NCBI GenBank assembly: GCA_963665575.2
Contig: CAXXDW010000004.1
Coordinates: forward strand, 124,001 to 188,000
DNA length: 64,000 bases
Source of the DNA: Rariloculus sp963665575
GTDB lineage: Bacteria > Pseudomonadota > Gammaproteobacteria > Steroidobacterales > Rariloculaceae
Reading direction: 5' to 3'
The notes below the pieces were generated by a model. That model worked only from the letters and a program-made list of their open reading frames with translations. It did not search any database and was not told the DNA's origin. Positions within the stretch are counted from its first letter, which is position 1. The number at the start of each line of letters is the position of its first letter. The translations under genes and the position numbers were made by a program. Of the stretch, positions 49,622 through 58,416 are shown piece by piece.

Positions 49622-52525
49622 ATGTATATACGCGAGCCACGAGGGACCGGCGTTCGCGCAGACTGGAAGTTCGCACTCGCCTCGCCTCTCATTGCGCTTC
49701 TCGCACCGCTTCCGGCGTTTGCGCAAGACCCGGACAACTCCGGAGCCGGTGCAGGCCCGGTCGAGGAGGTCGTCGTCGTCGGCTCCCTGATCAGGCGCCG
49801 GGTCGTCTACGAGGGTCGCGCTCCGGTGCAAACGCTGGACGCGTCACAGTTCGAATCCGTCGGCGCTGCCCAGCCCGTGGACGTTCTCCCGAGCCTGACC
49901 GCCAACACCGGTTCCTATATCGCCACGCAACAGAACTACCTGCAGGGTGTGTCGCAATTCAGCCTGCGCGGCGTGGGCCTGTCGTCGACCCTGACGCTGA
50001 TCAACGGCCGCAGGGCCGGGTTCGCGCCGGTTTCCAACGACGTGGGACAGAGTTTCTTCGACATCAATACGCTCCCGGTGCTGATGATCGACAGGGTCGA
50101 GATCCTCCGCGACGGCGCTTCGGCCACCTACGGTTCCCAGGCGGTGGCGGGTGTGGCGAATATCGTCACGCGCAGGGAGTTTACGGGGCTGGAGGTCGCC
50201 GGCGGCTATCGAACCGCGAGCAACCGCGCCTACGACTTGAGCTTCGCAGCCGGTCTGGAAGCGCCGAGAGGTCACGTCACGCTCTATGGCACGTGGTTCG
50301 AGCAGGACGGAAACTTCCGCACCGACTTCGACTGGCTGATTCCGAGGGCCCTCGACCCGGACGGGGACGGCGACATCGTGGAAGGCTCCTTCGATTCGGG
50401 ACGGGGCTCGCCAGGCAGTTTCCGGCGCGCGGTGGCCAACCCGGACGGCAGCTACTCTCCTTTTCAGGTCGGCGGCCTCGACACGCCGCGTTTTCCAGAT
50501 CCCGACTGCCGGGAAGGCGGAGGCTATCCGAGCGGCTCGCTGTGCCGGATGGACTTTTCCGACCAGCGCACGATGATCGCCGCCGAGGAGCGCGCGCAGT
50601 TTTTCGTCGACGCCGAGTTCGAGCTGGCCGGCGCAGTGACGCTGTTCTCCGAAATCGGCTACTCGGTCAACGATGTGACCGATCGCGTGGGCAATATGCT
50701 GCTGTTCAGGGGCAACGTCGAGCGCAGCAACGAGTTCTTCGTGCCCGCGAACCACCCTTTCAATTTCTGGACCGACCCGGATGACGACGGCGTTCTTTCC
50801 TACGTCCTGCCGTCGGACTGGGTTCCGGAAGAACATGAGGCGGTGCCGCTCGGCTATTTCGGCCGGCCGCTGGGCGCGGAAGCTTTCGGCGAGAACTCCG
50901 GCGACGAACTCCGCGAATTCGACAATCTGCGGGCGATGATCGGCTTCGAGGCCGACCTACCCGGCGAGTGGACGGCCGAAGGCTACCTGGTGCGCGCCCG
51001 ATCGGACCTCTCGGTGAACTCCGAACGCCACTGGGTGGCTGCCGAGTTTGCCCGTGTGGTGGGCGAAGGGCTTTGGAATCCCTTCGGCACACGGCTGGTT
51101 GCGCCGAACCTGGTCACGCCCAAGACCGTGGCCAGCGACGGCCTGACGCCGGCGCTGGCCGGCAGGCGTGCCGCCAACGATCCGGAAACCTTGCGACGGT
51201 TCGAAAGCGTAAGGATGGAAAGCGCCACGAGTGTTCAGAACGTGGCGGAGTTCGTGGCGACCGGCGACGTGTTCGAGTGGCGCGGCGAGCCGGTGACACT
51301 GGCCGCCGGCGCGCAGTATAGGGAACTGCATTACTCATATCAGCCCGACCCGCTGAACGCCTCCGGGGAAGGTCCGCAGGAGATTCGCGACTTTCCCAGA
51401 GTGGCGGATCAGCACGTGTGGGCGGTTTTCGCCGAGGCGCTGACGTACTTCGGCGACCGCGCCGAGTTGCAGCTCGCTGCCCGTCATGAGCGCTACGACC
51501 AGGCCGGCGGCTCCACGGACCCGAAGATCGCTGCGCAATTCTTCGCCACCGACCGGGTCTCGCTGCGCGCCTCCTGGGGCACGTCCTTTCAGGCGCCGAG
51601 CGTATTCCAGGCCGCCGGCAACACCAGTTCGCGCACGCTCACCGACCCCTTCCGCTTCGACGGCCAAGGCGTCGGGCAATGCACGATCGGTTCATCGGGC
51701 GAAATCCTGAACCGCGGCGACAACTTCGCCGTCGCCACGGTGCTGCGAGGCGGAAGACTGAGACCCCAGAGCGCGGCCATGGCCAACTTCGGCCTGCTTT
51801 TGCAGCCCACCGACAATGCCGCGATCAGCGTGGACTACTGGACGCTCGACTATACCGACGTCATCGCACAGGGACGGAGTTTTCAGGCGATCGTCGACGA
51901 CGATTGCCGCGACGACGGCCGACCCAATGACTCCAAGGTGCAACGCGATTCCTCCGGACAGCTCAGCGTGGTGACAACCGACTACGAAAACGTCGGGGCT
52001 GTCCGAAGCGAGGGCCTGGATCTCAACGCCTACCACGACATCGAGTCGTCCGTCGGCGATTTCCGAATCAGCGCCGACGCCACCCTCCTGACCCGTTTCG
52101 ACGTGAACTCCTCCGGCGAGCGCTTCGCCGATCAACTTGGCAACCGCAACGACACCAACGGCTTCGCACCCACTCCGGAACTTCGTTCCAATCTCGGCAT
52201 CTCCTGGCGCTCCGGACCACACGCGGCGGGCATTACGGTCCGCTACATAGATTCGTACCGGAACGATGAAGTCGCGTCGCTGCCCGAGATCGCCGCCTGG
52301 ACCACGCTGGACGTGAACTACAGCTACGTCGTCGACAACCTTTTCGGCGGCGAGGCCACGCTCTTTTTCGGCGCCCGGAATCTTACGGACAAGGACCCGC
52401 CGCCCTTACCGACCGGGCTCGAGGGCGTTCACCGCTACAACCTGCGCCCCGGTTTCGACGGCTTCGTGCACGACATCAAGGGCCGCACGCTCTATATCCG
52501 CTTTCGCTTCCGCCCCTGGGACTGA
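49622..52525 (+). CDS. TonB-dependent outer-membrane receptor
   Basis: The 967-residue receptor has a signal peptide (to AFAQ, ~residue 36), TonB-box-like VEEVVVVGSLIRRR, and a plug with VLPSLTANTGSYIATQQNYL, FSLRGVGLSSTLTLINGRRA and VEILRDGASATYGSQAVAGV. The large barrel ends in IRFRFRPWD. The GSLIRR and 'DGASATYGSQAVAGVANI' style is that of the Caulobacter/Xanthomonas-type carbohydrate and aromatic receptors. The frame is open to 49421, but ATG 49622 begins the signal region. It is divergent (100 bp) from the sulfatase, suggesting uptake of a sulfated substrate. Confidence 0.92.
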   Translation: MYIREPRGTGVRADWKFALASPLIALLAPLPAFAQDPDNSGAGAGPVEEVVVVGSLIRRRVVYEGRAPVQTLDASQFESVGAAQPVDVLPSLTANTGSYIATQQNYLQGVSQFSLRGVGLSSTLTLINGRRAGFAPVSNDVGQSFFDINTLPVLMIDRVEILRDGASATYGSQAVAGVANIVTRREFTGLEVAGGYRTASNRAYDLSFAAGLEAPRGHVTLYGTWFEQDGNFRTDFDWLIPRALDPDGDGDIVEGSFDSGRGSPGSFRRAVANPDGSYSPFQVGGLDTPRFPDPDCREGGGYPSGSLCRMDFSDQRTMIAAEERAQFFVDAEFELAGAVTLFSEIGYSVNDVTDRVGNMLLFRGNVERSNEFFVPANHPFNFWTDPDDDGVLSYVLPSDWVPEEHEAVPLGYFGRPLGAEAFGENSGDELREFDNLRAMIGFEADLPGEWTAEGYLVRARSDLSVNSERHWVAAEFARVVGEGLWNPFGTRLVAPNLVTPKTVASDGLTPALAGRRAANDPETLRRFESVRMESATSVQNVAEFVATGDVFEWRGEPVTLAAGAQYRELHYSYQPDPLNASGEGPQEIRDFPRVADQHVWAVFAEALTYFGDRAELQLAARHERYDQAGGSTDPKIAAQFFATDRVSLRASWGTSFQAPSVFQAAGNTSSRTLTDPFRFDGQGVGQCTIGSSGEILNRGDNFAVATVLRGGRLRPQSAAMANFGLLLQPTDNAAISVDYWTLDYTDVIAQGRSFQAIVDDDCRDDGRPNDSKVQRDSSGQLSVVTTDYENVGAVRSEGLDLNAYHDIESSVGDFRISADATLLTRFDVNSSGERFADQLGNRNDTNGFAPTPELRSNLGISWRSGPHAAGITVRYIDSYRNDEVASLPEIAAWTTLDVNYSYVVDNLFGGEATLFFGARNLTDKDPPPLPTGLEGVHRYNLRPGFDGFVHDIKGRTLYIRFRFRPWD

Positions 52526-52718
52526 AAACCGGCACCTTCCGTTCAGCCAAACGGCTGTTTAAGCTTATTGAACTCTGATGCCGTAACAGACCAAGACTGT
52601 TGTCGTGAGCTTTCACTCCTTGATGAGGACTTGCTGCTGGAGGAATGATCGTCGCGAGGACTTGACGGCCTCTCGCGGCTCGGCGGATTCACCAAGACAA
52701 TCCTGACAGGGCGGAAAC

Positions 52719-53012
52719 ATGATCTTGGAAGTTGCGTTGCTGGACGTAAGGCCAGGACTCGAAGAGGACTTTGAAGCCGCTTTCGGCAAGGCGCAGAAGA
52801 TCCTGTCGAGCATGGATGGCTACCTTTCCCATCAGCTACACAGGTGCATCGAGACGAGTAACCGCTACATCCTGCTCGTAAACTGGCGCGCGCTTGAGGA
52901 TCACACGATCGGGTTCAGAGAGTCGGAGTCGTACCAGGAGTGGAGCAGGCTGTTGCATCGCTTCTACGATCCGTTCCCCACGGTCGAACACTATCTGAAC
53001 ATCCAGGGTTGA
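52719..53012 (+). CDS. ABM-family (antibiotic biosynthesis monooxygenase-like) protein
   Basis: A dimeric alpha-beta barrel-type protein of 97 residues: MILEVALLDVRPGLEEDFEA, SSMDGYLSHQLHRCIETSNR, YILLVNWRALEDHT, ending in VEHYLNIQG. The fold is shared by cofactor-free monooxygenases and IsdG-type heme oxygenases; the IsdG Asn-Trp-His set is not obvious. Position just ahead of the Fur-box and heme-type receptor makes a heme-related role possible but unproven. GGCGG precedes the ATG. Confidence 0.75.
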   Translation: MILEVALLDVRPGLEEDFEAAFGKAQKILSSMDGYLSHQLHRCIETSNRYILLVNWRALEDHTIGFRESESYQEWSRLLHRFYDPFPTVEHYLNIQG

Positions 53013-53088
53013 ACGGCCCCAAGTACCGATACCACGCGAAGGGCTCGAATCCGGCTCTGCGATGCGCCCCATCCTCCCCTTGCTTTTC

Positions 53089-53113
53089 GCGATTGCGAAT
53101 CATTATCATTTGC
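53089..53113. promoter_or_regulatory. Fur-box-like site
   Basis: GCGATTGCGAATCATTATC (53089-53107) matches the 19-bp Fur consensus at 14 positions, including the whole right half ATCATTATC. The overlapping GCGAATCATTATCATTTGC (53095-53113) gives a second register, as in functional Fur boxes. It lies ~125 bp before the heme-type receptor gene, so iron repression of that gene and the CbiX-like gene is expected. Confidence 0.72.
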
Positions 53114-53232
53114 AATTGAGAACCGTTCTCCATGCTGAACCATCTGTCAGGAGGCTTGGCGAGCGGCGTAGCCAAAAGTGTGGTTCCCATGTGGATCGGG
53201 CGAGTCTTCCCGCGGACACGGATGGAGCAATC

Positions 53233-55479
53233 ATGAACGGCGGACGATTGGAAACGCGGCAATTGCAGTTCGGCAAGTTGCCGGCACTTGCCGCATCCTC
53301 GCTGGCGGCAAGCCTCGGCTTTGTGCTCGCGCCACCGGTTCTGGGGCAGGAACGTGCCGCCCGGCTCGAAGAAGTCGTCGTATATGCAAACCGGCTGCCA
53401 CGGACCATCGACGAAATCGCAGGGACCGTCTCGCTGCTTACCGCCGACGATATCGAAAGAGAACTGGCCGAGGACCTCGACGACCTGGTCCGCTTCCAAC
53501 CGGGCGTTTCGATCAGCACCGCCAGTCGCGGCGGAAATGAAGGTTTCAGCATTCGGGGAATCGGCGGCAATCGCGTACTCACGGTTCTCGATGGCGTTCG
53601 CAGCAATGACATCTACGATGCCGGCCCGGCTTCATACGGCAGGGACAGCATCGACACCGACAACATCAAGACTGTCGAATTGATTCGCGGCCCGGCTTCG
53701 GTCCTTTATGGCGCCGACGCCATAGGCGGGGCGGTGATCGTGACCAGCAAAGAGCCCGGGGATTATCTGCAAGGGGATCGGGCTGCTTTCAACTTCCGAG
53801 CTTCCGCCGCCGATGCGGATGACCAATACCGCGGTGGATTCACAGGCGCATTTCAACTCGGTGAGGTGGGATTGCTCGCCCAATATACGCACAGGGAGTT
53901 TGCGGAGCAGGAGGTGAATGGCCCGGGCAGTCTGAATCCGCAGGACGGCGACTCCGACAGCTTGTTGCTGCAATTCTTCTGGGATGTCGCTGAGAACCAG
54001 CGATTGCGCTTCAGCATGGACAATTTCGTCGAGGAGACTGCAACTCGACTGGACTCGGAAATCAGCCGGACGGTATCCGATTCCCGGGGCCTGGACGAAA
54101 CAGAACGGCTTCGCTTCGGAATGCGCTACGAATGGCAAGCCGGATTCCCCATGTTCGACGACCTCGAACTCGACCTGAACCGGCAGATGACCGACGCCAG
54201 CCAATATACCGAGCAGACCCGCACGAGCTATTCCTTTATCAATCCGCGGGACCCCCTCACCTATGGCGGCACGACGGCACTCAGGCGATCCACACTCGAT
54301 TTCAGTCAGGAGACCGTTGCGCTGAATCTGAACCTGCGCAAGACCGTCACGACGGACTCGATGACTCATTCGCTTGCCTACGGCGCCAACCTCGAGGAAA
54401 CCGATACGCAGCGACCTCGCAATCGCTGCGAAGACGCGCTTGACAGCGGCCGAACGAGTTGCCGGATTTCAGAATATCCGTTCGCACCGCCCGAAGTTTT
54501 CCCGAACAAGACCATTCCTGACACGGCCACCAGGCGCTCCGGCTTGTACCTGCAGGATGAAATCGTTTTCGGGCAGAGCGGCCTCAGCCTGATCCCCGGG
54601 GCGCGTTACGACCGCTACGAAATGAAAGCCCTGCCGGACCCGTCACTGGATGGAACCGGACAGGTCAGCGGTTACGGCTTTCCCGTCGAGTCGATCGACG
54701 AGGGCGCGGTTTCCCTGAGCCTGGGCGTCCTGTACGACATCAACGAGGTCTGGTCCGTGTTCGGCCAATACGCCGAAGGCTACCGACCGCCCAATTTCGC
54801 CGAAGCGAACCAGTCCTTCGTCAACCTCGGACTTCAGTACGCGACGGTGCCCAATCCGGATCTTTCGGCCGAGAACAGCGAAGGCCTGGAAATCGGATTC
54901 AGGGCAAGTCTCCACAGTGCTTTTCTGAGCGTCGCCGCTTACGACAACCGCTACACGAACTTCATCGAAAGCGCGTTTGCCGGGGTCCGGGGACCGATCA
55001 GCCTGTTTCAGAACCGAAACCTCGGCAAGGTGGAGATTCGCGGCGTGGAGTTCAACGCACAGATCTTTCTCAACGAGCGATGGCAGGCGCGTACTGCATT
55101 GGCCTACGCCCGCGGGGACAATGTGAGCGAGTCAACGCCGCTTGATTCGGTGGATCCTCTCACCGCGGTAGCGGGTTTCAGATACGATGCGGCCTCGCGC
55201 CGCTGGGGCGGCGAAATCCTGCTTACGGCGGTTGGGACGAAGGATCGCGTTTCGACTCCGGAGCACGCGACTGCCGGCAGCTACAACGTGGTTGACCTGA
55301 TCGGCAACTACAACTTTTCAGAATCAGCACGCTTGCGATTCGGTGTGTTCAATATCCTGGACGAATCGTACGCTCGATGGATCAATATCAGCAGCCTCAA
55401 CGCAGACTCCACGTCTGCGATCGCGAACGCTCATCAGCCCGGAACCAATCTCCGCATGAGCCTGCACGTCGACTTCTAA
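53233..55479 (+). CDS. TonB-dependent heme/hemoglobin-type receptor
   Basis: The 748-residue receptor has a long signal region (to LGQ, ~38), TonB-box-like LEEVVVYANR, a plug with LDDLVRFQPGVSISTASRGG, FSIRGIGGNRVLTVLDGVRS and VELIRGPASVLYGADAIGGA, and a barrel ending LRMSLHVDF. Heme-receptor landmarks are the YRPPNFAEANQSF (FRAP-box-like) and VPNPDLSAENSEGLEIGFR (NPDL-box) segments, with intervening region variable. A Fur-box-like site precedes it and a CbiX-like lipoprotein follows at 14 bp. It should import heme or another iron porphyrin. Confidence 0.9.
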   Translation: MNGGRLETRQLQFGKLPALAASSLAASLGFVLAPPVLGQERAARLEEVVVYANRLPRTIDEIAGTVSLLTADDIERELAEDLDDLVRFQPGVSISTASRGGNEGFSIRGIGGNRVLTVLDGVRSNDIYDAGPASYGRDSIDTDNIKTVELIRGPASVLYGADAIGGAVIVTSKEPGDYLQGDRAAFNFRASAADADDQYRGGFTGAFQLGEVGLLAQYTHREFAEQEVNGPGSLNPQDGDSDSLLLQFFWDVAENQRLRFSMDNFVEETATRLDSEISRTVSDSRGLDETERLRFGMRYEWQAGFPMFDDLELDLNRQMTDASQYTEQTRTSYSFINPRDPLTYGGTTALRRSTLDFSQETVALNLNLRKTVTTDSMTHSLAYGANLEETDTQRPRNRCEDALDSGRTSCRISEYPFAPPEVFPNKTIPDTATRRSGLYLQDEIVFGQSGLSLIPGARYDRYEMKALPDPSLDGTGQVSGYGFPVESIDEGAVSLSLGVLYDINEVWSVFGQYAEGYRPPNFAEANQSFVNLGLQYATVPNPDLSAENSEGLEIGFRASLHSAFLSVAAYDNRYTNFIESAFAGVRGPISLFQNRNLGKVEIRGVEFNAQIFLNERWQARTALAYARGDNVSESTPLDSVDPLTAVAGFRYDAASRRWGGEILLTAVGTKDRVSTPEHATAGSYNVVDLIGNYNFSESARLRFGVFNILDESYARWINISSLNADSTSAIANAHQPGTNLRMSLHVDF

Positions 55480-55493
55480 CGCGGGAACACATC

Positions 55494-56462
55494 ATGAGAA
55501 CTGACCAATTGGTGCTTCGATCGGCATTTTTTGCTGCACTGTGTGCGACTGGCGTAGCGCTTGCCGCCTGCGGGTCGACTGCCGTCAGGTCGAGCGCGAC
55601 CACCGCGGACGACTTCAGCTTCGGCGTCATGGTCATGGCCCATGGGGGCAGCGACGAGTGGAACGCGCACCTCGAGGAAGCGGTCGAGCCGATCGAGGCA
55701 AGTTTTCCCGTGGAAGTGGCACTTGGCATGGCGGATGCCGGCTCCATGGAAGCGGCTGTACGAAGACTTGAAACTCGAGGCGTCAGCCACGTCGGTGTCG
55801 TGCGCGTGTTCATCTCCGGTGAGAGCTGGCATGAGCGGACTCTTCAGATTCTCGGCGTCCGGGAGGGCGCCCCGGCCAGGGAAGATCAGCAACATTCGCA
55901 TGCGGAAACAGCCAACATGGCGATGCCCATGGGGTTCTGGAAGGTGGATTCGGAACTGGAGTTCCACGTCAGCAGCGACGGATTGGCCGATGCCTCTGAA
56001 ATGGACGATGTGGTCACGGCCCGTATTCGCGCACTCAGTTCGGACCCGCAGAACGAAGTCGTCGCCGTAATCGCTCATGGTCCGGGCGATGATGCCGAAA
56101 ACCGGCGCTGGATCGAAAAGATCACGCAGCGTACCGACGACGCTCGTGAGCAACTCGGCCTGAGAGATATCCGTGTCTTTACCTTGCGCGAAGACTGGCC
56201 GGACAGCAGGACCAGGGCGGAGCAGGAAATCCGAGGTTACGTCGCCCAAGCGAATTCCCGGGGATTGACTCCGATCGTCGTACCGTACCGCGTACAGGGG
56301 TTCGGCCCCTATGATCGCGTGCTCAGCGACCTGGATTATCGAGCCGACCGAACCGGACTGCTGCCGCATCCGAATGTCGGTGTCTGGATCGCAAGGCAGG
56401 CAAACCTTATGCAAGAGCAGGCATTGGACAGTAATCGCAGGTTGGCCGACAACCTGCGGTGA
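55494..56462 (+). CDS. CbiX/sirohydrochlorin-chelatase-like lipoprotein
   Basis: The 322-residue protein has lipobox LAAC (GVALAACGS, Cys ~26). Two CbiX-type halves follow, each opening with the chelatase His motif: VMVMAHGGSDEWNAHL (~45-60) and VVAVIAHGPGDDAENRRWIE (~188-207). Cytosolic CbiX inserts metal into sirohydrochlorin. A lipid-anchored, extracytoplasmic version next to a Fur-regulated heme receptor suggests a role in metal or porphyrin binding or release in the periplasm. Start ATG 55494 is 14 bp after the receptor stop, so they form one operon. Confidence 0.8.
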   Translation: MRTDQLVLRSAFFAALCATGVALAACGSTAVRSSATTADDFSFGVMVMAHGGSDEWNAHLEEAVEPIEASFPVEVALGMADAGSMEAAVRRLETRGVSHVGVVRVFISGESWHERTLQILGVREGAPAREDQQHSHAETANMAMPMGFWKVDSELEFHVSSDGLADASEMDDVVTARIRALSSDPQNEVVAVIAHGPGDDAENRRWIEKITQRTDDAREQLGLRDIRVFTLREDWPDSRTRAEQEIRGYVAQANSRGLTPIVVPYRVQGFGPYDRVLSDLDYRADRTGLLPHPNVGVWIARQANLMQEQALDSNRRLADNLR

Positions 56463-56642
56463 AGTGACTCGCACTGTCGGCGACGAGTTCTGCTCGGTCT
56501 GATCTCAGTCGACCGAAGCTGATACGCTTCGCACTGCTATTGGCCGGTCCCCGGAAGCCCGCCACCATAAGCTTCTATGGGGGAAACGAACGCACCGCGA
56601 GTACGAGACCGCTATCCATTCTGACATCCCTCCGGTCGGGAT

Positions 56643-58202
56643 TCACCGCCGTTGAGGGATCCTGGGTCCCGGCCCTCGTTCGATGCTTTCCTTGACGAGT
56701 CCGGCGAGAAATTTAGCGAGCGGCTCGATATTGCCTTCAACGCTGGCAGCTTCGAGCGCGGCCATGTAATCGTTGCGGCGCTCGACCGGGATCACGGTCC
56801 ACGGATAACCGCCCGATGCCAACATCACGTTCATCAAGAAGCGGCCCATGCGCCCGTTGCCGTCCATGTAGGGGTGGATGTAGACGAACACGAAATGCCC
56901 GAGCACGACCCTGACCGCGGGCTCGGGCTCTTCGGCGAGCAGTTCGAAGAACAGCGGCATCATGTCGCGCACCGCTTCACGCGGCGGCGGCACGTGCATC
57001 GAACGACGGATGTAGACCGGGCCGTTCCGGTAACCGGCCAGATCCGTTGCCGCGACGATGCCGGCCTCCACGCCCGGTCCCCACAACGCGCGATACCAGT
57101 CGCCATGTTCGTCTCCCGCGACGGCTCCGGCACTCTCACCTTTCAGAACCATTTCGACGCATTGGCTGACGCTTCGAAACACGTCGTAATAGCCGCGCGC
57201 GGCGAGTGCATTTCGGTCTTCCCGGTCCCGCTCATCCTTGTCCGGATTCCAGTCGCCGGCGCGCACCCGTTCGATAAGCTCCGCGCTGACTCGGTAGCCT
57301 TCGATCGACAGCGAGTGGTAGGCGTCTGTCATGTAGATTGCCTCGACGCGCTTCATATAGGCGGCCGTATCGGCGGGAAGACCCGGTGCTGCCGGGAATG
57401 TCCCGATGACCGGTTCGCGCAGCGCCTCCCACATGATCCGCAGGCGGCCCGCATAGGGCGAGGGCTCGACCGGCGGCAGATTCAGCGCGGGCTTTTGTGC
57501 GAACGGGTCCTTCTCACGAACGTCGAAACCGGCGCGTTTCATCGTCCTGACGATCTCATCGGCAATCTTCTCGCGCCCGATATTGCGAAACGCGCCGGCG
57601 AGACGGCCCGCCACCGTGCTGTGCCCGCCCGCCAACAGCACGGCCAGCACATCGGAGGCATCCCGGATCATCGCGAGAGCTGCTCTTGCATCGGTCGCTC
57701 TTTGCTCGAACAATCCTGCGCCGCAGGCGACCAGCGCCGCCGGCAGGGAAAACAGCCGCAGGCGATCCATCACCACGACATCCTTCTTGTCGGGCAACGC
57801 GTAGCGGACATCGAACAGCGAGGTGCCGTAAGGCAGTTTTGTCGGCTTGTTACCGCCCTGCGGCGTGTGGACGAGGAGCTGCCGCGGCACAGTGCGGTTG
57901 CCGACATGTACCGCGAGCGAGTGGTCGGGCGACAGGCACCACTGGTCACTGAAGCGGTGCTCAAGATAGGCGGCGCAGAAATCCCAATAGGAGGTGTACC
58001 ACGCCGTGCTCTCCCCGGCGCTCTGGTCGTACCGGGCCGGGATATACCAGCCCTTCATCACCTCGTGCAGGAAACCGTTGCGGACAAGGCGTTCGCGGTG
58101 GGTTCGGCCGAGATTGGCCGAGCGGACCGCGACAACGCCCGCATCCTGAAGGGCCTTCAGGACCTGGAGAGAGTCGGCGAGTTTTTCCGATGGAGCTGCC
58201 AT
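56643..58202 (-). CDS. Fic-domain protein with N-terminal AbiEi-like domain
   Basis: The 519-residue protein has two parts. Residues 1-~235 resemble AbiEi-type antitoxin/regulators: a winged helix (LQVLKALQDAGVVAVRSANL, RLVRNGFLHEVMKGWYIPAR) followed by a substrate-like body (LPYGTSLFDVRYALPDKKDV). Residues ~290-500 are a Fic domain with the full catalytic motif HPYMDGNGRMGR (443-454). The SLSIEG at 297-302 fits the (S/T)xxxE(G/N) inhibitory motif, placed N-terminal to the Fic core. It would AMPylate a protein target and may regulate itself. The promoter holds a four-unit 24-bp repeat. Confidence 0.87.
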   Translation of the reverse strand: MAAPSEKLADSLQVLKALQDAGVVAVRSANLGRTHRERLVRNGFLHEVMKGWYIPARYDQSAGESTAWYTSYWDFCAAYLEHRFSDQWCLSPDHSLAVHVGNRTVPRQLLVHTPQGGNKPTKLPYGTSLFDVRYALPDKKDVVVMDRLRLFSLPAALVACGAGLFEQRATDARAALAMIRDASDVLAVLLAGGHSTVAGRLAGAFRNIGREKIADEIVRTMKRAGFDVREKDPFAQKPALNLPPVEPSPYAGRLRIMWEALREPVIGTFPAAPGLPADTAAYMKRVEAIYMTDAYHSLSIEGYRVSAELIERVRAGDWNPDKDERDREDRNALAARGYYDVFRSVSQCVEMVLKGESAGAVAGDEHGDWYRALWGPGVEAGIVAATDLAGYRNGPVYIRRSMHVPPPREAVRDMMPLFFELLAEEPEPAVRVVLGHFVFVYIHPYMDGNGRMGRFLMNVMLASGGYPWTVIPVERRNDYMAALEAASVEGNIEPLAKFLAGLVKESIERGPGPRIPQRR

Positions 58203-58236
58203 GATCCGTGCTTTCTACAGGGTTTCTCACGCGCCT

Positions 58237-58332
58237 ATCGTAGGTTATCGTGCCGCGGGCATCGTAGGCTATTCTGTTGTACCACTTATAGGGTATTGTG
58301 TCGAGCGACAAATAGGTTATTCTGTCATGCAA
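58237..58332. repeat. four degenerate direct repeats with exact 24-bp period
   Basis: An 8-bp core TAGG-N-TAT occurs at 58241, 58265, 58289 and 58313 (TAGGTTAT, TAGGCTAT, TAGGGTAT, TAGGTTAT), each exactly 24 bp apart. The rest of each 24-bp unit is only loosely conserved; units 1 and 2 share ATCG before the core and units 2 and 4 share TCTGT after it. The array lies 35-130 bp upstream of the AbiEi/Fic start and is probably the operator of its N-terminal DNA-binding domain. Confidence 0.7.
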
Positions 58333-58416
58333 CCTGATTCCCAAGAAAACCGTTCTTGCCGATAGTACGGCGACAGGCTACACCTCCCCATCAGGAACAA
58401 GGAACGAAGCCCGCTC

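Noticed and set aside
58237..58332. 24-bp periodic repeats as a small CRISPR array
   Set aside because: Only an 8-bp core is conserved, there is no constant long repeat with unique spacers of ~30 bp, and no cas genes are nearby. An operator array fits better.
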